From an uncultured Shimia sp. (GTDB lineage: Bacteria; Pseudomonadota; Alphaproteobacteria; Rhodobacterales; Rhodobacteraceae): a stretch of 64,000 nucleotides of DNA. The notes beneath the pieces are model-generated. The model was not told the origin of the DNA and searched no databases. It saw only the letters and a list, made by a program, of their open reading frames with translations. Of the stretch, positions 15,816 to 24,449 are shown one piece after another. Location of the stretch: NCBI RefSeq assembly GCF_947498095.1, contig NZ_CANMJE010000003.1, positions 186,001 through 250,000 of the forward strand, in the 5' to 3' direction. The position numbers and the translations under genes are program-made. Position 1 is the stretch's first letter. Each line of letters opens with the position of its first letter.

Positions 15816-15839
15816 GCCAGTTTGACATTTACTGCACGA

Positions 15840-15868
15840 AAGGGCCGGGATCATCCGGCCCTTTTATT
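15840..15868 (+). terminator. Rho-independent terminator ending the pyrimidine uptake/degradation operon
   Basis: A perfect 9-bp stem AAGGGCCGG (15840-15848) / CCGGCCCTT (15855-15863) with a 6-nt loop is followed by TTTTATT. Confidence 0.9.
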
Positions 15869-15909
15869 GTTGGATTGTGGGTAATTTGGACAGCTTGACC
15901 GACCTACGG

Positions 15910-17061
15910 TCAGCGTCGTAGCGCGGTTAGAAGATATCTTGGCAAACGCAGCAAAACGCGGCGAGCCAGCTCGGGATACTCGATTTCACCGGCCAACAAG
16001 CGCATATATTGTAGTCTGACTGTTCCGGAACGCCGAAAAGAGCGGGACAGTGTACTTTGCCAACGCGGCGCAAAAACGATGCGGCGAAGTGTTCGTGCGA
16101 TACGCAAATTGCGGTGGATGGTTTTCAACTGTTCTTTGTAGAGCGGCAATGCGTCGTCGGGTGTGTCGCGCGCCAAAGCCTCAAGTGCCGCCTTTGCCGC
16201 CAGTTGACCGCTTTTCATGGCAAAGGCAATGCCCTCTCCGGTGATCGGATCAACCAGCCCTGCGGCATCTCCGGCTAAGAGGATGTTGCCGCGTCCAGGC
16301 GTGGTACGAAAGTCACCGAACGGTAGGTAATGACCCTTGATCCGGTTTGCATCAGAGGTAAGCCCAAGCCGGTCGAGATAAGCTGCGAATTTAGCCTTCA
16401 TGTCGGTGTTTTCTGCGTGTAGCCCCCCTATGCCAATGGTGGTTGATCCCACTTTAGGGAAGGCCCAACCATAGCCCCAATCCGCCGCACCGAAATCAAT
16501 GCGCAAGGGGTGCAGATCGGGGGAGCGGTCTTCTGATTTGGCCTCGATTTCTAATCCGAAACCGATTGTGTCCTTATCAAAAGGGGTTCCAAAAAGATGG
16601 CGTGCGACAATGGAGTTCACCCCATCAGCCCCAATCAAAATACGCCCTTCGATAACAGTGCCATTCCTGAAATGAACAGCGTTTGAGGCGACCTCAGAGA
16701 TGGCCTGTCCACTAAAGTCTTGGGCACCGGCAGCGATCGTTTGAGAAAACAGCTGGTTGTCCAGATTAAGCCGCATGGTCAAATGTAACGGCGGCACATC
16801 TGTCACGCGCGCCAGCCTCGTGCCGTCTTGCCAGAACTCGATGTTCTTACGACTGACGATGCGTGAAAAATCCAATTCCTGATCGAAGATCTCGCGATAG
16901 TATCTGTGGCTGCGTTCTGTAAACAGCCCTCCGCAAAGCTTGTCACGCGGAAAAGACGCCTTGTCCACCAGTGCAACACTGGCCCCATGTCGCGCTGCCC
17001 AGCAAGCCGCGGCACTGCCCGCAGGGCCTGCACCGATCACGATGATGTCGAATGGCTGCAT
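15910..17061 (-). CDS. Geranylgeranyl reductase family FAD-dependent oxidoreductase
   Basis: This 383-aa flavoprotein has an N-terminal FAD motif (IIVIGAGPAGSAAA, about 6-19), a conserved LCGGL segment (about 45) and the second FAD motif GDAAGLVDPITGEGI (about 270). This is the order found in geranylgeranyl reductases and related digeranylgeranylglycerophospholipid or menaquinone reductases. In phototrophic relatives BchP belongs to this family, but no bacteriochlorophyll genes are nearby, so its isoprenoid or lipid substrate is unknown. The open frame extends to 17136, but ATG 17061 has TGGAGTG upstream and starts right before the Rossmann fold. It is divergent from yciA. The C-terminus is very Arg-rich. 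Confidence 0.83.
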   Translation of the reverse strand: MQPFDIIVIGAGPAGSAAACWAARHGASVALVDKASFPRDKLCGGLFTERSHRYYREIFDQELDFSRIVSRKNIEFWQDGTRLARVTDVPPLHLTMRLNLDNQLFSQTIAAGAQDFSGQAISEVASNAVHFRNGTVIEGRILIGADGVNSIVARHLFGTPFDKDTIGFGLEIEAKSEDRSPDLHPLRIDFGAADWGYGWAFPKVGSTTIGIGGLHAENTDMKAKFAAYLDRLGLTSDANRIKGHYLPFGDFRTTPGRGNILLAGDAAGLVDPITGEGIAFAMKSGQLAAKAALEALARDTPDDALPLYKEQLKTIHRNLRIARTLRRIVFAPRWQSTLSRSFRRSGTVRLQYMRLLAGEIEYPELARRVLLRLPRYLLTALRR

Positions 17062-17150
17062 GAGGCACTCCAAGGATTCACGTGGTTCTACCAGCTTTCC
17101 CATACCGGTCCAGAGAGCTAGGGTGTTAGATAGCAAGAAAAGGACAGGTC

Positions 17151-17549
17151 ATGACCGAAGATACTCCTCCGCAAGGCTCTGCGACGCTTCGCACTGTCGC
17201 GATGCCAGCAGATGTGAATGTGAACGGCGACATTTTCGGCGGTTGGGTGTTGGCACAGATGGACGTTGCGAGCGGAATTATCGCGGCAGAACGGGCTGGC
17301 GGACGAGTCACCACTGTTGCGGTGGATGCCATGAAGTTTATCCGTCCGGTTGGTGTCGGTGATATTTTGGGTGTCTGGGCCTGGGTTGAACGGGTCGGGC
17401 GCAGTTCAATGGCGATCAAGATTGAAGCCTGGGCCATTCGCTACCGCAAGGGCGTCTCGGAAAAGGTCACCGAGGGGCTTTTTACTTATGTTGCGATTGA
17501 CGAAGACGGGAAGCCGCGCCCGGTTCCCGACCTACCAGACGCCCCATAA
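17151..17549 (+). CDS. yciA: Acyl-CoA thioesterase, YciA-type hotdog fold
   Basis: This 132-aa hotdog thioesterase cleaves short- and medium-chain acyl-CoA. The family pattern is clear: NVNGDIFGGWVLAQMD (about 23-38, with the catalytic Asp), then ASGIIAAERAGGRVTTVAVD and FIRPVGVGDIL. Length is typical of YciA. The ATG follows AAAGGACAGGTC, a good ribosome binding site. The gene stands alone, with a strong terminator behind it. Confidence 0.9.
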   Translation: MTEDTPPQGSATLRTVAMPADVNVNGDIFGGWVLAQMDVASGIIAAERAGGRVTTVAVDAMKFIRPVGVGDILGVWAWVERVGRSSMAIKIEAWAIRYRKGVSEKVTEGLFTYVAIDEDGKPRPVPDLPDAP

Positions 17550-17553
17550 AGAA

Positions 17554-17577
17554 AGGCCGGCGAGAGTGCGCCGGCCT
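17554..17577. terminator. Bidirectional terminator between yciA and the 2-oxoacid oxidoreductase operon
   Basis: A 9-bp stem AGGCCGGCG (17554-17562) / CGCCGGCCT (17569-17577) with a 6-nt loop has T-rich sequence on both sides. It fits termination of both convergent units. Confidence 0.88.
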
Positions 17578-17598
17578 AAGCTTTTGTGTCTCAAAGCC

Positions 17599-18648
17599 TT
17601 AGCGCAGGCCTTCGTTGATGCTTTTCAGAACCTTCGATCCCGGGCAAAGCTCGTCCTTACCCAGCTCATTCAATGGCCGTGTGGCCAATTCAAGCTTGGT
17701 GTTGAGGTTTTGTGAGTTCGGGTCGAGGAACAGCAACCCGGTCAACACACGGTTCTCTGCGTTCGCCTGCTGAATTGTATTCAGCGCGGTCTGGCGGTTG
17801 TCAGTTTCATGGCCAGATATGGCTTTTTTCAGATGAATGGCTGACCCGTCGTGCAGCGTGACGCTCTTGGAAGTCCCCTCGTCATACTGCGCCTTGATCT
17901 CTTCGCGCATCGGGACGAAATCCAGCGGCATCATGTCGAGATGTGCACGGGTTTCTTCGTAACTCTTGGTCGAGCCCGAGTGGTTGTTGAAAGTGACACA
18001 AGGGCTGACCACGTCTATGAACGCAAACCCGTTGTGCGCCATTGCAGCACGGATCAAGGGAACCAGCTGTTCCTTATCGCCCGAAAAGCTGCGTGCCACA
18101 AAGCTGGCGCCTTGAAGGATGGCGAGGCTTGCCAGATCGATGCCATCAAAGCCGTTCACATCGCCATACTTGCTGACAGACCCTAGGTCCGCCGTGGCGC
18201 TGTCTTGGCCCTTGGTCAGGCCATAACAGCCGTTGTTGGCAACGATATACGTCATGTTGACGTTTCGACGAACCAGATGAACGAATTGCCCCATGCCAAT
18301 AGATGCCGTGTCGCCATCGCCCGAAACGCCGATATAGGTCAGGTCGCGGTTGGCAAGGCTGGCACCGGTCGCCACCGACGGCATCCGGCCATGTACCGAG
18401 TTGAAGCCGTGGCTTTTGCCAAGGAAGTAGGTTGGCATTTTCGACGAACAGCCGATGCCCGAAACCTTGGCAATGCGGTGTGGCGGCAGTGAGGATTCAA
18501 AACAGGCGGAGCGGATCGACGCTGAGATCGAATCATGGCCGCAGCCTGCACAGAGCGTCGAGATCGCCCCGTCATAATCCGCAACCGTGAACCCCAGCCG
18601 GTTGGTGGGCAAGCGGGGGTGGCGGAACTTGGGCTTTACATAAGACAT
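17599..18648 (-). CDS. korB: 2-oxoacid:ferredoxin oxidoreductase, beta subunit (KorB-like)
   Basis: The beta subunit carries thiamine diphosphate and, in this family, an Fe-S cluster. The 349-aa protein shows CAGCGHDSI (about 34-42), GIGCSSK (about 64), the TPP/Mg motif GDGD...ANNGCYGLTKGQ (about 109-150) and a late Cys. Together these match KorB/PorB of aerobic bacteria, the type that oxidises 2-oxoglutarate to succinyl-CoA with ferredoxin. ATG 18648 overlaps the alpha-subunit stop (TGATG). The longer open frame to 18792 is shadow from the upstream gene. It is last in a three-gene operon. Substrate preference (2-oxoglutarate or another 2-oxoacid) is not certain. Confidence 0.88.
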   Translation of the reverse strand: MSYVKPKFRHPRLPTNRLGFTVADYDGAISTLCAGCGHDSISASIRSACFESSLPPHRIAKVSGIGCSSKMPTYFLGKSHGFNSVHGRMPSVATGASLANRDLTYIGVSGDGDTASIGMGQFVHLVRRNVNMTYIVANNGCYGLTKGQDSATADLGSVSKYGDVNGFDGIDLASLAILQGASFVARSFSGDKEQLVPLIRAAMAHNGFAFIDVVSPCVTFNNHSGSTKSYEETRAHLDMMPLDFVPMREEIKAQYDEGTSKSVTLHDGSAIHLKKAISGHETDNRQTALNTIQQANAENRVLTGLLFLDPNSQNLNTKLELATRPLNELGKDELCPGSKVLKSINEGLR

Positions 18649-20528
18649 CAGGCGGTCTCCTTGTGCAGCGGCACGACCTTGGCGCTCTTGGTATCGAGGC
18701 CCTGTCGGATCTGGTTGGCGATGTCGCGCGCAGTGATCGGCGTGCCTGAATAGTTCAGTACCGATGTCAGCTTGGTCGGCGCGATCTGACATTCGTTCAT
18801 GATCAACTGGCGCATTTGCCCATCGCGGTTCTGTTCGATCACGAAAACCACGTCGTGGTCGTGAATGAACTGATCCAGATCGGTGTGGAACGGGAAGGCT
18901 CGGATGCGCATGGTGTCGATTGGATAGCCTTCTTTCGCCAGCATCTCGACCGCCTCATAGGCAGGCGACGCAGACGTGCCAAAGAACAGCGCACCCAGCT
19001 TGAGCTTGGTCTTGGGTTTCTTTACCTCGATTGGCGGGTGCGTTTTGGGCTCCGGTACCAGCTTCTTGGCGGTGTCGAACTTGCGCAAAAGGCGGTCAAC
19101 GTTCTGCACGTAATCCTCGCCGCTCTCGGAATAGACCGCCATTTCGTTCTTGGACGAGCCACGGGTGAAAAAGGCACCTTTGTCAGGGTGTGTGCCAGGC
19201 AGGGTGCGATAACAGATACCGTCGCCGTCCACGTCTAGGTAGCGGCCCCAGGTTTCGACGTTGTCCAACCCTTCGGCATCCAGCACCTTGCCGCGATCCA
19301 TTTCATAGTCGTCGTCCCACTCCAAAGGCGGCGACATCCAGTCGTTCATGCCAAGGTCGAGGTCCGACATCATGATGACGGGCGTTTGCAAGCGCTCTGA
19401 GAGGTCAAAGGCCTGAACCGTCATCTCAAAACATTCCTGCGGCGTGGCCGGGAACAACAGTACCTGCTTGGTGTCGCCGTGGCTGGCATAAGCCGAGGCC
19501 AGAACGTCAGACTGTTGGCTGCGTGTTGGCATGCCTGTGGATGGACCAGAACGCTGCACGTTGATCAGCACAACCGGAATTTCGGCAAAATAGGCAAGGC
19601 CAAGGAATTCGCTCATCAGCGATACGCCGGGGCCGGAAGTTGCGGTAAAGGCGCGGGCTCCGTTCCAGCTGGCGCCGACGACCATGCCCATTGCGGCCAA
19701 CTCGTCTTCGGCCTGCACGATGGCATAGTTCTTTTTACCGCTGCCCGCGTCGATACGAAGACGTTTTGCGTATTTTGCAAAGGCATCCACAACGCTGGTA
19801 GAAGGCGTGATCGGATACCAAGCAGCCACGGTCGCACCGCCATAAATAGCACCCAACGCGGCGGCTGTGTTGCCGTTCATCAGGATGTGCGGTGTTTCAA
19901 GAATGTGCGGTGCGACGTTGCCACCTTTTTCCAACCGGATCGGTAGCGGGCATTGGTAGTTTTCGGTCGCGTACTGATAGCCCATTTCCAACGCATGAAC
20001 ATTTGAGGAAATCAACTTTTCCTTGCCTTTGAACTGATCGTTCAAAAGCCCTTTGAGTACGGCGAAGTCGATGTCTAACAAAGCTGCCAAAGCGCCAACA
20101 TACACCACGTTCTTGAGCAATTGCTGCAAGCGCGGAACCGGGAACTCTTTCATGCACATTTCGGTTAATGGGATACCGATAATCGTGATGTCATCGCGCT
20201 TGAGATGCGAAGCCAGAGGCTTGGTCGAGTCATAAAGGAAATACCCGCCCGGTTCGACGCTTGCGATGTCTTTCTCCATGCTCTGCGGGTTGACGCAGAC
20301 CATCAGATCTACACCACCGCGACGGCCCAGGTACCCGTTCTTGCTGACCCGTACTTCGTACCAGGTGGGCAGGCCCTGAATGTTGGATGGAAAGATGTTG
20401 CGCGGGCTGACAGGGATGCCCATGCGAAAAATCGACTTGGCAAACAGGTGGTTCGCCGAGGCCGAACCGGTGCCATTCACGTTGGCGAATTTGACGACAA
20501 AGTCGTTGATACCCTTGATCTGTTTCAT
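18648..20528 (-). CDS. korA: 2-oxoacid:ferredoxin oxidoreductase, fused gamma-alpha subunit (KorA-like)
   Basis: This 626-aa protein joins a gamma domain (about 1-190, beginning VVKFANVNGTGSASANHLFA) to the alpha pyrimidine-binding domain (from about 210: GNTAAALGAIYGGATVAAWY). ATSGPGVSLMSEF and QRSGPSTGMPTR are typical of the alpha subunit. The gamma-alpha fusion is the layout seen in the oxygen-tolerant KorAB of aerobic bacteria. ATGA overlaps the upstream flavoprotein gene, so the three products are translated together. It pairs with the beta subunit to form the thiamine-diphosphate active site. Confidence 0.9.
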   Translation of the reverse strand: MKQIKGINDFVVKFANVNGTGSASANHLFAKSIFRMGIPVSPRNIFPSNIQGLPTWYEVRVSKNGYLGRRGGVDLMVCVNPQSMEKDIASVEPGGYFLYDSTKPLASHLKRDDITIIGIPLTEMCMKEFPVPRLQQLLKNVVYVGALAALLDIDFAVLKGLLNDQFKGKEKLISSNVHALEMGYQYATENYQCPLPIRLEKGGNVAPHILETPHILMNGNTAAALGAIYGGATVAAWYPITPSTSVVDAFAKYAKRLRIDAGSGKKNYAIVQAEDELAAMGMVVGASWNGARAFTATSGPGVSLMSEFLGLAYFAEIPVVLINVQRSGPSTGMPTRSQQSDVLASAYASHGDTKQVLLFPATPQECFEMTVQAFDLSERLQTPVIMMSDLDLGMNDWMSPPLEWDDDYEMDRGKVLDAEGLDNVETWGRYLDVDGDGICYRTLPGTHPDKGAFFTRGSSKNEMAVYSESGEDYVQNVDRLLRKFDTAKKLVPEPKTHPPIEVKKPKTKLKLGALFFGTSASPAYEAVEMLAKEGYPIDTMRIRAFPFHTDLDQFIHDHDVVFVIEQNRDGQMRQLIMNECQIAPTKLTSVLNYSGTPITARDIANQIRQGLDTKSAKVVPLHKETA

Positions 20529-22327
20529 TCTGCGGCCTCCACCAGCAGGTCAGGCGTGGCTTTTGCCATCGTGTAGAAGAATTTCTGCATGTCCCAAGCG
20601 GCTGTCGGGCAGCGTTCCGCGCAAAGACCGCAATGCAGGCACACGTCCTCGTCTTTGACCATCACTTTGCCGGTCGGCAGTGTGTCAGACACGTAGAGGT
20701 CCTGTTCAGGGTTTTCCGCGGGAACCAAGAGTCGCGCCCGCAGATCGTCTTCGTCGCCATTTTCAATAAAGCTGATGCAGCTGGTTGGGCAAATGTCGGT
20801 ACAGGCATCACACTCGATGCAGGTGCTTTCGGTAAACACCGTTTGCGCGTCACAGTTCAGGCAGCGTTCAGCCTGAACAAAAGCTGTGTCAGCGTCAAAG
20901 CCCAACTCAACTTCAAGCGTTTTGCTCTTCAGCGCTTCTTTGAGATCAACCAACGGAACTGCTTCGCGTTTGTCAGTCACCGGGATGCTGTCATAGCTCC
21001 ACTCGTGAATGCCCATTTTCTGGCTGACGAGAGTGTGGTGCGGCGCGGGTCGGTCGACTTCGGGGTTCTTTCCGTTGCAATACATGTCAATTGACACGGC
21101 GGCCTTGTGACCATGGGCGACGGCAGTGATGATATTGGCCGGGCCAAAAGCCGAGTCGCCACCAAAAAACACTTCTTTACGGGTGGATTGGAAGGTCTCG
21201 TCATCGTTGATGATCGGGGTGCCCCAGCTGGTGAAACGCACGCCGGTCGATTTCTCGATCCAGGGGAAAGCGTTTTCCTGACCGATGGCGATAAGAACAT
21301 CGTCGCAGTCGACATGGACCAGATCCTCGCCGGTTGGCACCAGCCTGCGCTTGCCTTCTTCGTCATAGACGGCCTTGACCTTTTCGAAGGTCATGCCGAC
21401 CAGTTTGCCCTTTTTCACCACGAATTCTTTGGGCACGTGATTGTCGAGGATCGGGATGCCTTCGTGAATGGTGTCTTCTTTTTCCCAAGGGGAGGCTTTC
21501 ATGTCCTCGAACGGCGAGCGCACGATGACTTTGACGTCTTCGCCACCCAGACGGCGCGAGGTGCGGCAACAATCCATGGCGGTGTTGCCCCCGCCCAACA
21601 CGATGACGCGCTTGCCGATTTTTTTGGTGTGTTCAAAAGCCACGCTCGAAAGCCAGTCGATCCCCAGATGGATGTTGGCATCCGCTTCTTTTCGGCCCGG
21701 CAGGCTGGGCAGGTCACGCCCGCGCGGCGCGCCGCAGCCGACGAAGACGGCGTCGTAGTTCTTATCGAGGATGCTTTGCAGGCTGTCCACATAGGTGTTG
21801 AAGGTGGTGTGGATGCCCATGTTGAGCACGTAGTCCACCTCTTCATCCAACACCTCGTCGGGCAGACGGAACGCCGGGATCTGGCTGCGCATAAAGCCGC
21901 CAGCCTTGGCGTGCTCATCGTAGAGATGCAGCTCATAACCCAAGGGGGCCAGGTCGCGCGCCACGGTCAGCGAGGCCGGGCCACCACCAATCAGGGCAAT
22001 CCTTTTGCCATTCTTCGGGCCAGCCTGTGGGATCAGATGCTTGACGTCATCCTTAAAGTCCGCGGCCACACGCTTCAGGCGGCAGATCGCGACCGGCTCT
22101 TCCTCGACCCGACCACGTCGGCAGGCGGGCTCGCAGGGGCGGTCACAAGTGCGGCCCAGGACACCGGGGAACACGTTGCTCTCCCAATTGATCATATAGG
22201 CGTCAGTATAGCGTTCCTGGGCGATGAGGCGGATGTATTCGGGCACCGGCGTATGCGCAGGGCAGGCGAATTGGCAATCCACGACCTTGTGAAAATACTC
22301 GGGATCTGCGGTGTTGGTCGGTTTCAT
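20525..22327 (-). CDS. GltD-like FAD/NAD(P) oxidoreductase with C-terminal 2x[4Fe-4S] domain, partner of KorAB
   Basis: This 600-aa protein has three parts. The N-terminal Cys-rich domain is like the glutamate synthase small subunit (Cys at about 18 and 22, then CDRPCEPAC near 60). An FAD/NAD(P) pair follows (GGGPASLTVA at about 114, LGGGNTAMDC at about 248). The C-terminal ferredoxin domain has two motifs (CIECDACTDICPTSC and CLHCGLCAERCP). It overlaps korA by 4 nt. It probably passes electrons between the ferredoxin-type sites of KorAB and NAD(P)H or a ferredoxin. An AAGGAGGCGAC ribosome binding site precedes ATG 22327. It shares its domain plan with PreT in this window but adds the ferredoxin tail. 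Confidence 0.85.
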   Translation of the reverse strand: MKPTNTADPEYFHKVVDCQFACPAHTPVPEYIRLIAQERYTDAYMINWESNVFPGVLGRTCDRPCEPACRRGRVEEEPVAICRLKRVAADFKDDVKHLIPQAGPKNGKRIALIGGGPASLTVARDLAPLGYELHLYDEHAKAGGFMRSQIPAFRLPDEVLDEEVDYVLNMGIHTTFNTYVDSLQSILDKNYDAVFVGCGAPRGRDLPSLPGRKEADANIHLGIDWLSSVAFEHTKKIGKRVIVLGGGNTAMDCCRTSRRLGGEDVKVIVRSPFEDMKASPWEKEDTIHEGIPILDNHVPKEFVVKKGKLVGMTFEKVKAVYDEEGKRRLVPTGEDLVHVDCDDVLIAIGQENAFPWIEKSTGVRFTSWGTPIINDDETFQSTRKEVFFGGDSAFGPANIITAVAHGHKAAVSIDMYCNGKNPEVDRPAPHHTLVSQKMGIHEWSYDSIPVTDKREAVPLVDLKEALKSKTLEVELGFDADTAFVQAERCLNCDAQTVFTESTCIECDACTDICPTSCISFIENGDEDDLRARLLVPAENPEQDLYVSDTLPTGKVMVKDEDVCLHCGLCAERCPTAAWDMQKFFYTMAKATPDLLVEAAE

Positions 22328-22585
22328 GTCGCCTCCTTCATCGGCGAAATTCCAGCGTGTACGACGGTATACTCAACGTTTCAACGGAACTGTGCCCGTG
22401 TAAAGCGAGAATTGAAGTCAAAGAGGTCCTGTCGCGTTTTTTTGGTTAATCGTCGCTTTAGGGCCATAAGTGCCCCTAGACGCGCCCGCATTGTCCTAAG
22501 TCAAAAAAGGCTCGTTTTGTACATGTGTCAGGGGCGATTTTGTGCGTTTTGTAGAATTATCCGGGGCGGATTTGTTCAGACCTGG

Positions 22586-22960
22586 TTAAGATTTTCGCGG
22601 CGAGAGCATGACCGCGATCCCTGTGGTGATCCCCCCGGCCAAACTGGCCCCGGTGGCGATCCAGCCGAAGTACCACATCCGCCCAGCCAGCGCGTCCTCG
22701 GCATAAGAGGCAGCAAATTGCGTCTGGCCATATTTGGCAAAGGTCAGGGCCACAGCGGTGGCGAGGACAAAGCCAAAGAGGCCCGAGAGTGGGCGCGAGG
22801 TGCGGATGGCCAGCGCGGCGAGGATGAGGCCGATGGGAGTGCCGATCAGCAGGGACTTTTGCGACCACCACGGATGCGCACCAAGCGGTCTGGCGGCGTC
22901 GATGAACACCACAACGCCCATGACAAGAGCCCCAAGTGTAAGGACAGGAATGATACGCAT
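22586..22960 (-). CDS. Small integral membrane protein of unknown function
   Basis: ATG 22960 with GGAGA upstream gives 124 aa. There are four hydrophobic segments (about 2-21, 35-52, 58-75 and 93-112) separated by short polar loops (DAARPLGAHPWWSQK and SYAEDALAGR). No catalytic motif or known family is evident. An in-frame ATG at 22999 exists but lacks a ribosome binding site and would add a polar leader. The gene lies downstream of nothing on its strand and may be monocistronic. Confidence 0.65.
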   Translation of the reverse strand: MRIIPVLTLGALVMGVVVFIDAARPLGAHPWWSQKSLLIGTPIGLILAALAIRTSRPLSGLFGFVLATAVALTFAKYGQTQFAASYAEDALAGRMWYFGWIATGASLAGGITTGIAVMLSPRKS

Positions 22961-23108
22961 GAGGTCTCCGATCTGGTCTGTTGACCAAGATGTGGACACC
23001 CCGTCGAAAAGGCCAGACCTGTTTCACAGTGATGGCGGGGATGTGAATTCTGCGAGAACCTTGGGGATGGCGCGTGACAAGACGGTTCCCGGCCGTTAGG
23101 CAAGGGGT

Positions 23109-23285
23109 ATGAAACAAGTTCCCAAAGAAACCACCGATGACGCCCTCATTCAGGAATTTCTGAACAAGGGCGGCGAAATCACCAAGGGCGAAACCAAACC
23201 GCCCAAGCCCGAACTGGGCCTGAGCAAGAACGCCTGGAACGCCAAGCTGACCAAGGAAGAAAAAGCCGCCCGCGACGGGAAGTGA
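23109..23285 (+). CDS. Small charged protein of unknown function (58 aa)
   Basis: A 58-codon frame from ATG 23109 to TGA 23283-23285 encodes a soluble, Lys/Glu/Thr-rich peptide beginning MKQVPKETTDDALIQEFLNK and ending EEKAARDGK. AAGGGG 2-7 nt upstream gives a ribosome binding site. Composition and codon use look coding. It is too short for most ORF filters. It could be a small regulator or stress protein, but I cannot assign a function. The structured stretch 23300-23463 follows on the same strand. Confidence 0.65.
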   Translation: MKQVPKETTDDALIQEFLNKGGEITKGETKPPKPELGLSKNAWNAKLTKEEKAARDGK

Positions 23286-23299
23286 TTTTCCGACAGCTG

Positions 23300-23463
23300 A
23301 GCCGGGGACGCCCGACCGAGGGTGGGCGACGTGGCGGCTATGGCTTGGTGGTTTATGGTGCCAAAGGCATCCGACGGTTTTGTGGAGGCTGACGGTGCAA
23401 AATTGCCCACCCTTGTGGGGCGGTCGGGCGATGCCAAGCGGCGAGCAAAGCGCGCTTTTTTTT
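23300..23463 (+). ncRNA. Candidate structured RNA / long inverted repeat ending in a terminator
   Basis: CGCCCGACCG plus AGGGTGGGCG (23309-23328) pairs with GCCCACCC (23405-23412) and CGGTCGGGCG (23421-23430), giving about 20 bp interrupted by a 6-nt bulge. The interior contains a small hairpin (TGCC, AAA, GGCA). The right side runs into an AAGCG...CGCTT hairpin and eight T residues (23456-23463), a good rho-independent end. The whole could be a rod-shaped RNA of about 160 nt, or the long 3' end of the 58-aa gene. I cannot identify a known RNA family. Confidence 0.4.
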
Positions 23464-23480
23464 CAGGCAAACAGTGAGGA

Positions 23481-24449
23481 TTAGTCGAAGATCGCTAAGT
23501 CATTCAAACAAGTGGGCGCGCGATGACCATTCAAACTGTTTTCGACGCGAAATTTCTGAATCATTAGTAATTTTTTGACTGCTCTTTGTTCAGCGACCCA
23601 AGAGGGGCGAAAAAAGCTGTTTTCGATGTATTTGAGGCCAAGATTTAGCCAAAAATTGGGATTTTGAGAGTGTTCGTCCGTAATGCTGTTTAGAAACTTG
23701 GCACATTCACCGTGGCCGATGGTGGTAACAGTTGAAAGAAGTACAAAGTTGGAGCCGCCAAGGTTGCCGCAAAAAGCAAAGACACTACCCCATTCTTTGT
23801 CAGCGTCTGGCAGGATCGGTTCCTCAGTTACGGTAAATTCGGGGTTGAAAGCCCCAGTGAAGGCGAATGGCAACGGTTCCGCGTGTAATGCGGATACATG
23901 TTTGATCATAGAAAAGTCATTTTCGTTCAACGCGGTGTCAACTACAGCTTTGGCCTTGGCTAGCTCTGCCCCGGCAGCCTTCGCATTGCCGATAAGTTCT
24001 TCGTAGCCGCTGTCTCCAAGCCTCCTTTTGAAACCCTTTTGAACTGCGTCTTCAGTCCACATTCGGATTTGAGCAAGCTTGGTGAAGTACTCGCGTGAGA
24101 TACTCCTTAACGTCAAAAGTGCAACAGTTCTGTCGCCGAAACTTTTGTAATCATCTTCAACATCGGCGAATAATTCGCTGTCATGTTTCTTACAGTAACC
24201 CGGAAACGTAGAAGCTTGCGAGTGCCCGATTTTTCTAAAGTCCCAATCGACCTTTTTAGGTGTGAACTTTGGCTGAATGGACATCACGTGTCCATTCTCG
24301 GCAATTTCTTTCAGAGCGCCAGATTTCTGCAGGGAGTGGGATTTGATGGGGGGATTTTTACATCCGACCCCATCTTGTGAAACGTACATGCATCTGCATA
24401 CGGGTTTTTTAAACTTGGCAATTCGTTTTTGAAGCGCCGAAAAGTCCAT
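23481..24449 (-). CDS. Unknown protein with Cys/His cluster, AT-richer than neighbours
   Basis: This 322-aa protein matches no family I can name. The N-terminal part has Cys18, Cys20, Cys30, a SHSLQ motif (His38) and then FPGYCKKHD (Cys86, His89). This arrangement suggests a zinc-binding treble-clef fold of the kind found in HNH-like proteins. The rest (about 100-322) is mixed alpha/beta without recognisable motifs. The ATG overlaps the ettA stop by one base (TAATG), so it is translationally coupled to ettA. Base composition is clearly more AT-rich than the flanking genes, which indicates recent gain. An anti-phage or nuclease role is conceivable but only a guess. Confidence 0.7.
   Translation of the reverse strand: MDFSALQKRIAKFKKPVCRCMYVSQDGVGCKNPPIKSHSLQKSGALKEIAENGHVMSIQPKFTPKKVDWDFRKIGHSQASTFPGYCKKHDSELFADVEDDYKSFGDRTVALLTLRSISREYFTKLAQIRMWTEDAVQKGFKRRLGDSGYEELIGNAKAAGAELAKAKAVVDTALNENDFSMIKHVSALHAEPLPFAFTGAFNPEFTVTEEPILPDADKEWGSVFAFCGNLGGSNFVLLSTVTTIGHGECAKFLNSITDEHSQNPNFWLNLGLKYIENSFFRPSWVAEQRAVKKLLMIQKFRVENSLNGHRAPTCLNDLAIFD

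Noticed and set aside
15895-15913. TTGACC and GGTCAG half-sites resembling the RutR box
   Set aside because: The spacing between halves is longer than in the RutR consensus, and the site lies between two convergent gene ends, where an operator is not expected.
21107-22984. 625-codon open frame on the plus strand opposite the GltD-like gene
   Set aside because: It has no family motifs, crosses two genes and a promoter region, and reads as shadow of the well-supported minus-strand flavoprotein.
23150-23470. 106-codon minus-strand frame over the inverted repeat
   Set aside because: It overlaps the better supported 58-aa gene and a structured non-coding stretch, has no ribosome binding site and no plausible protein character.
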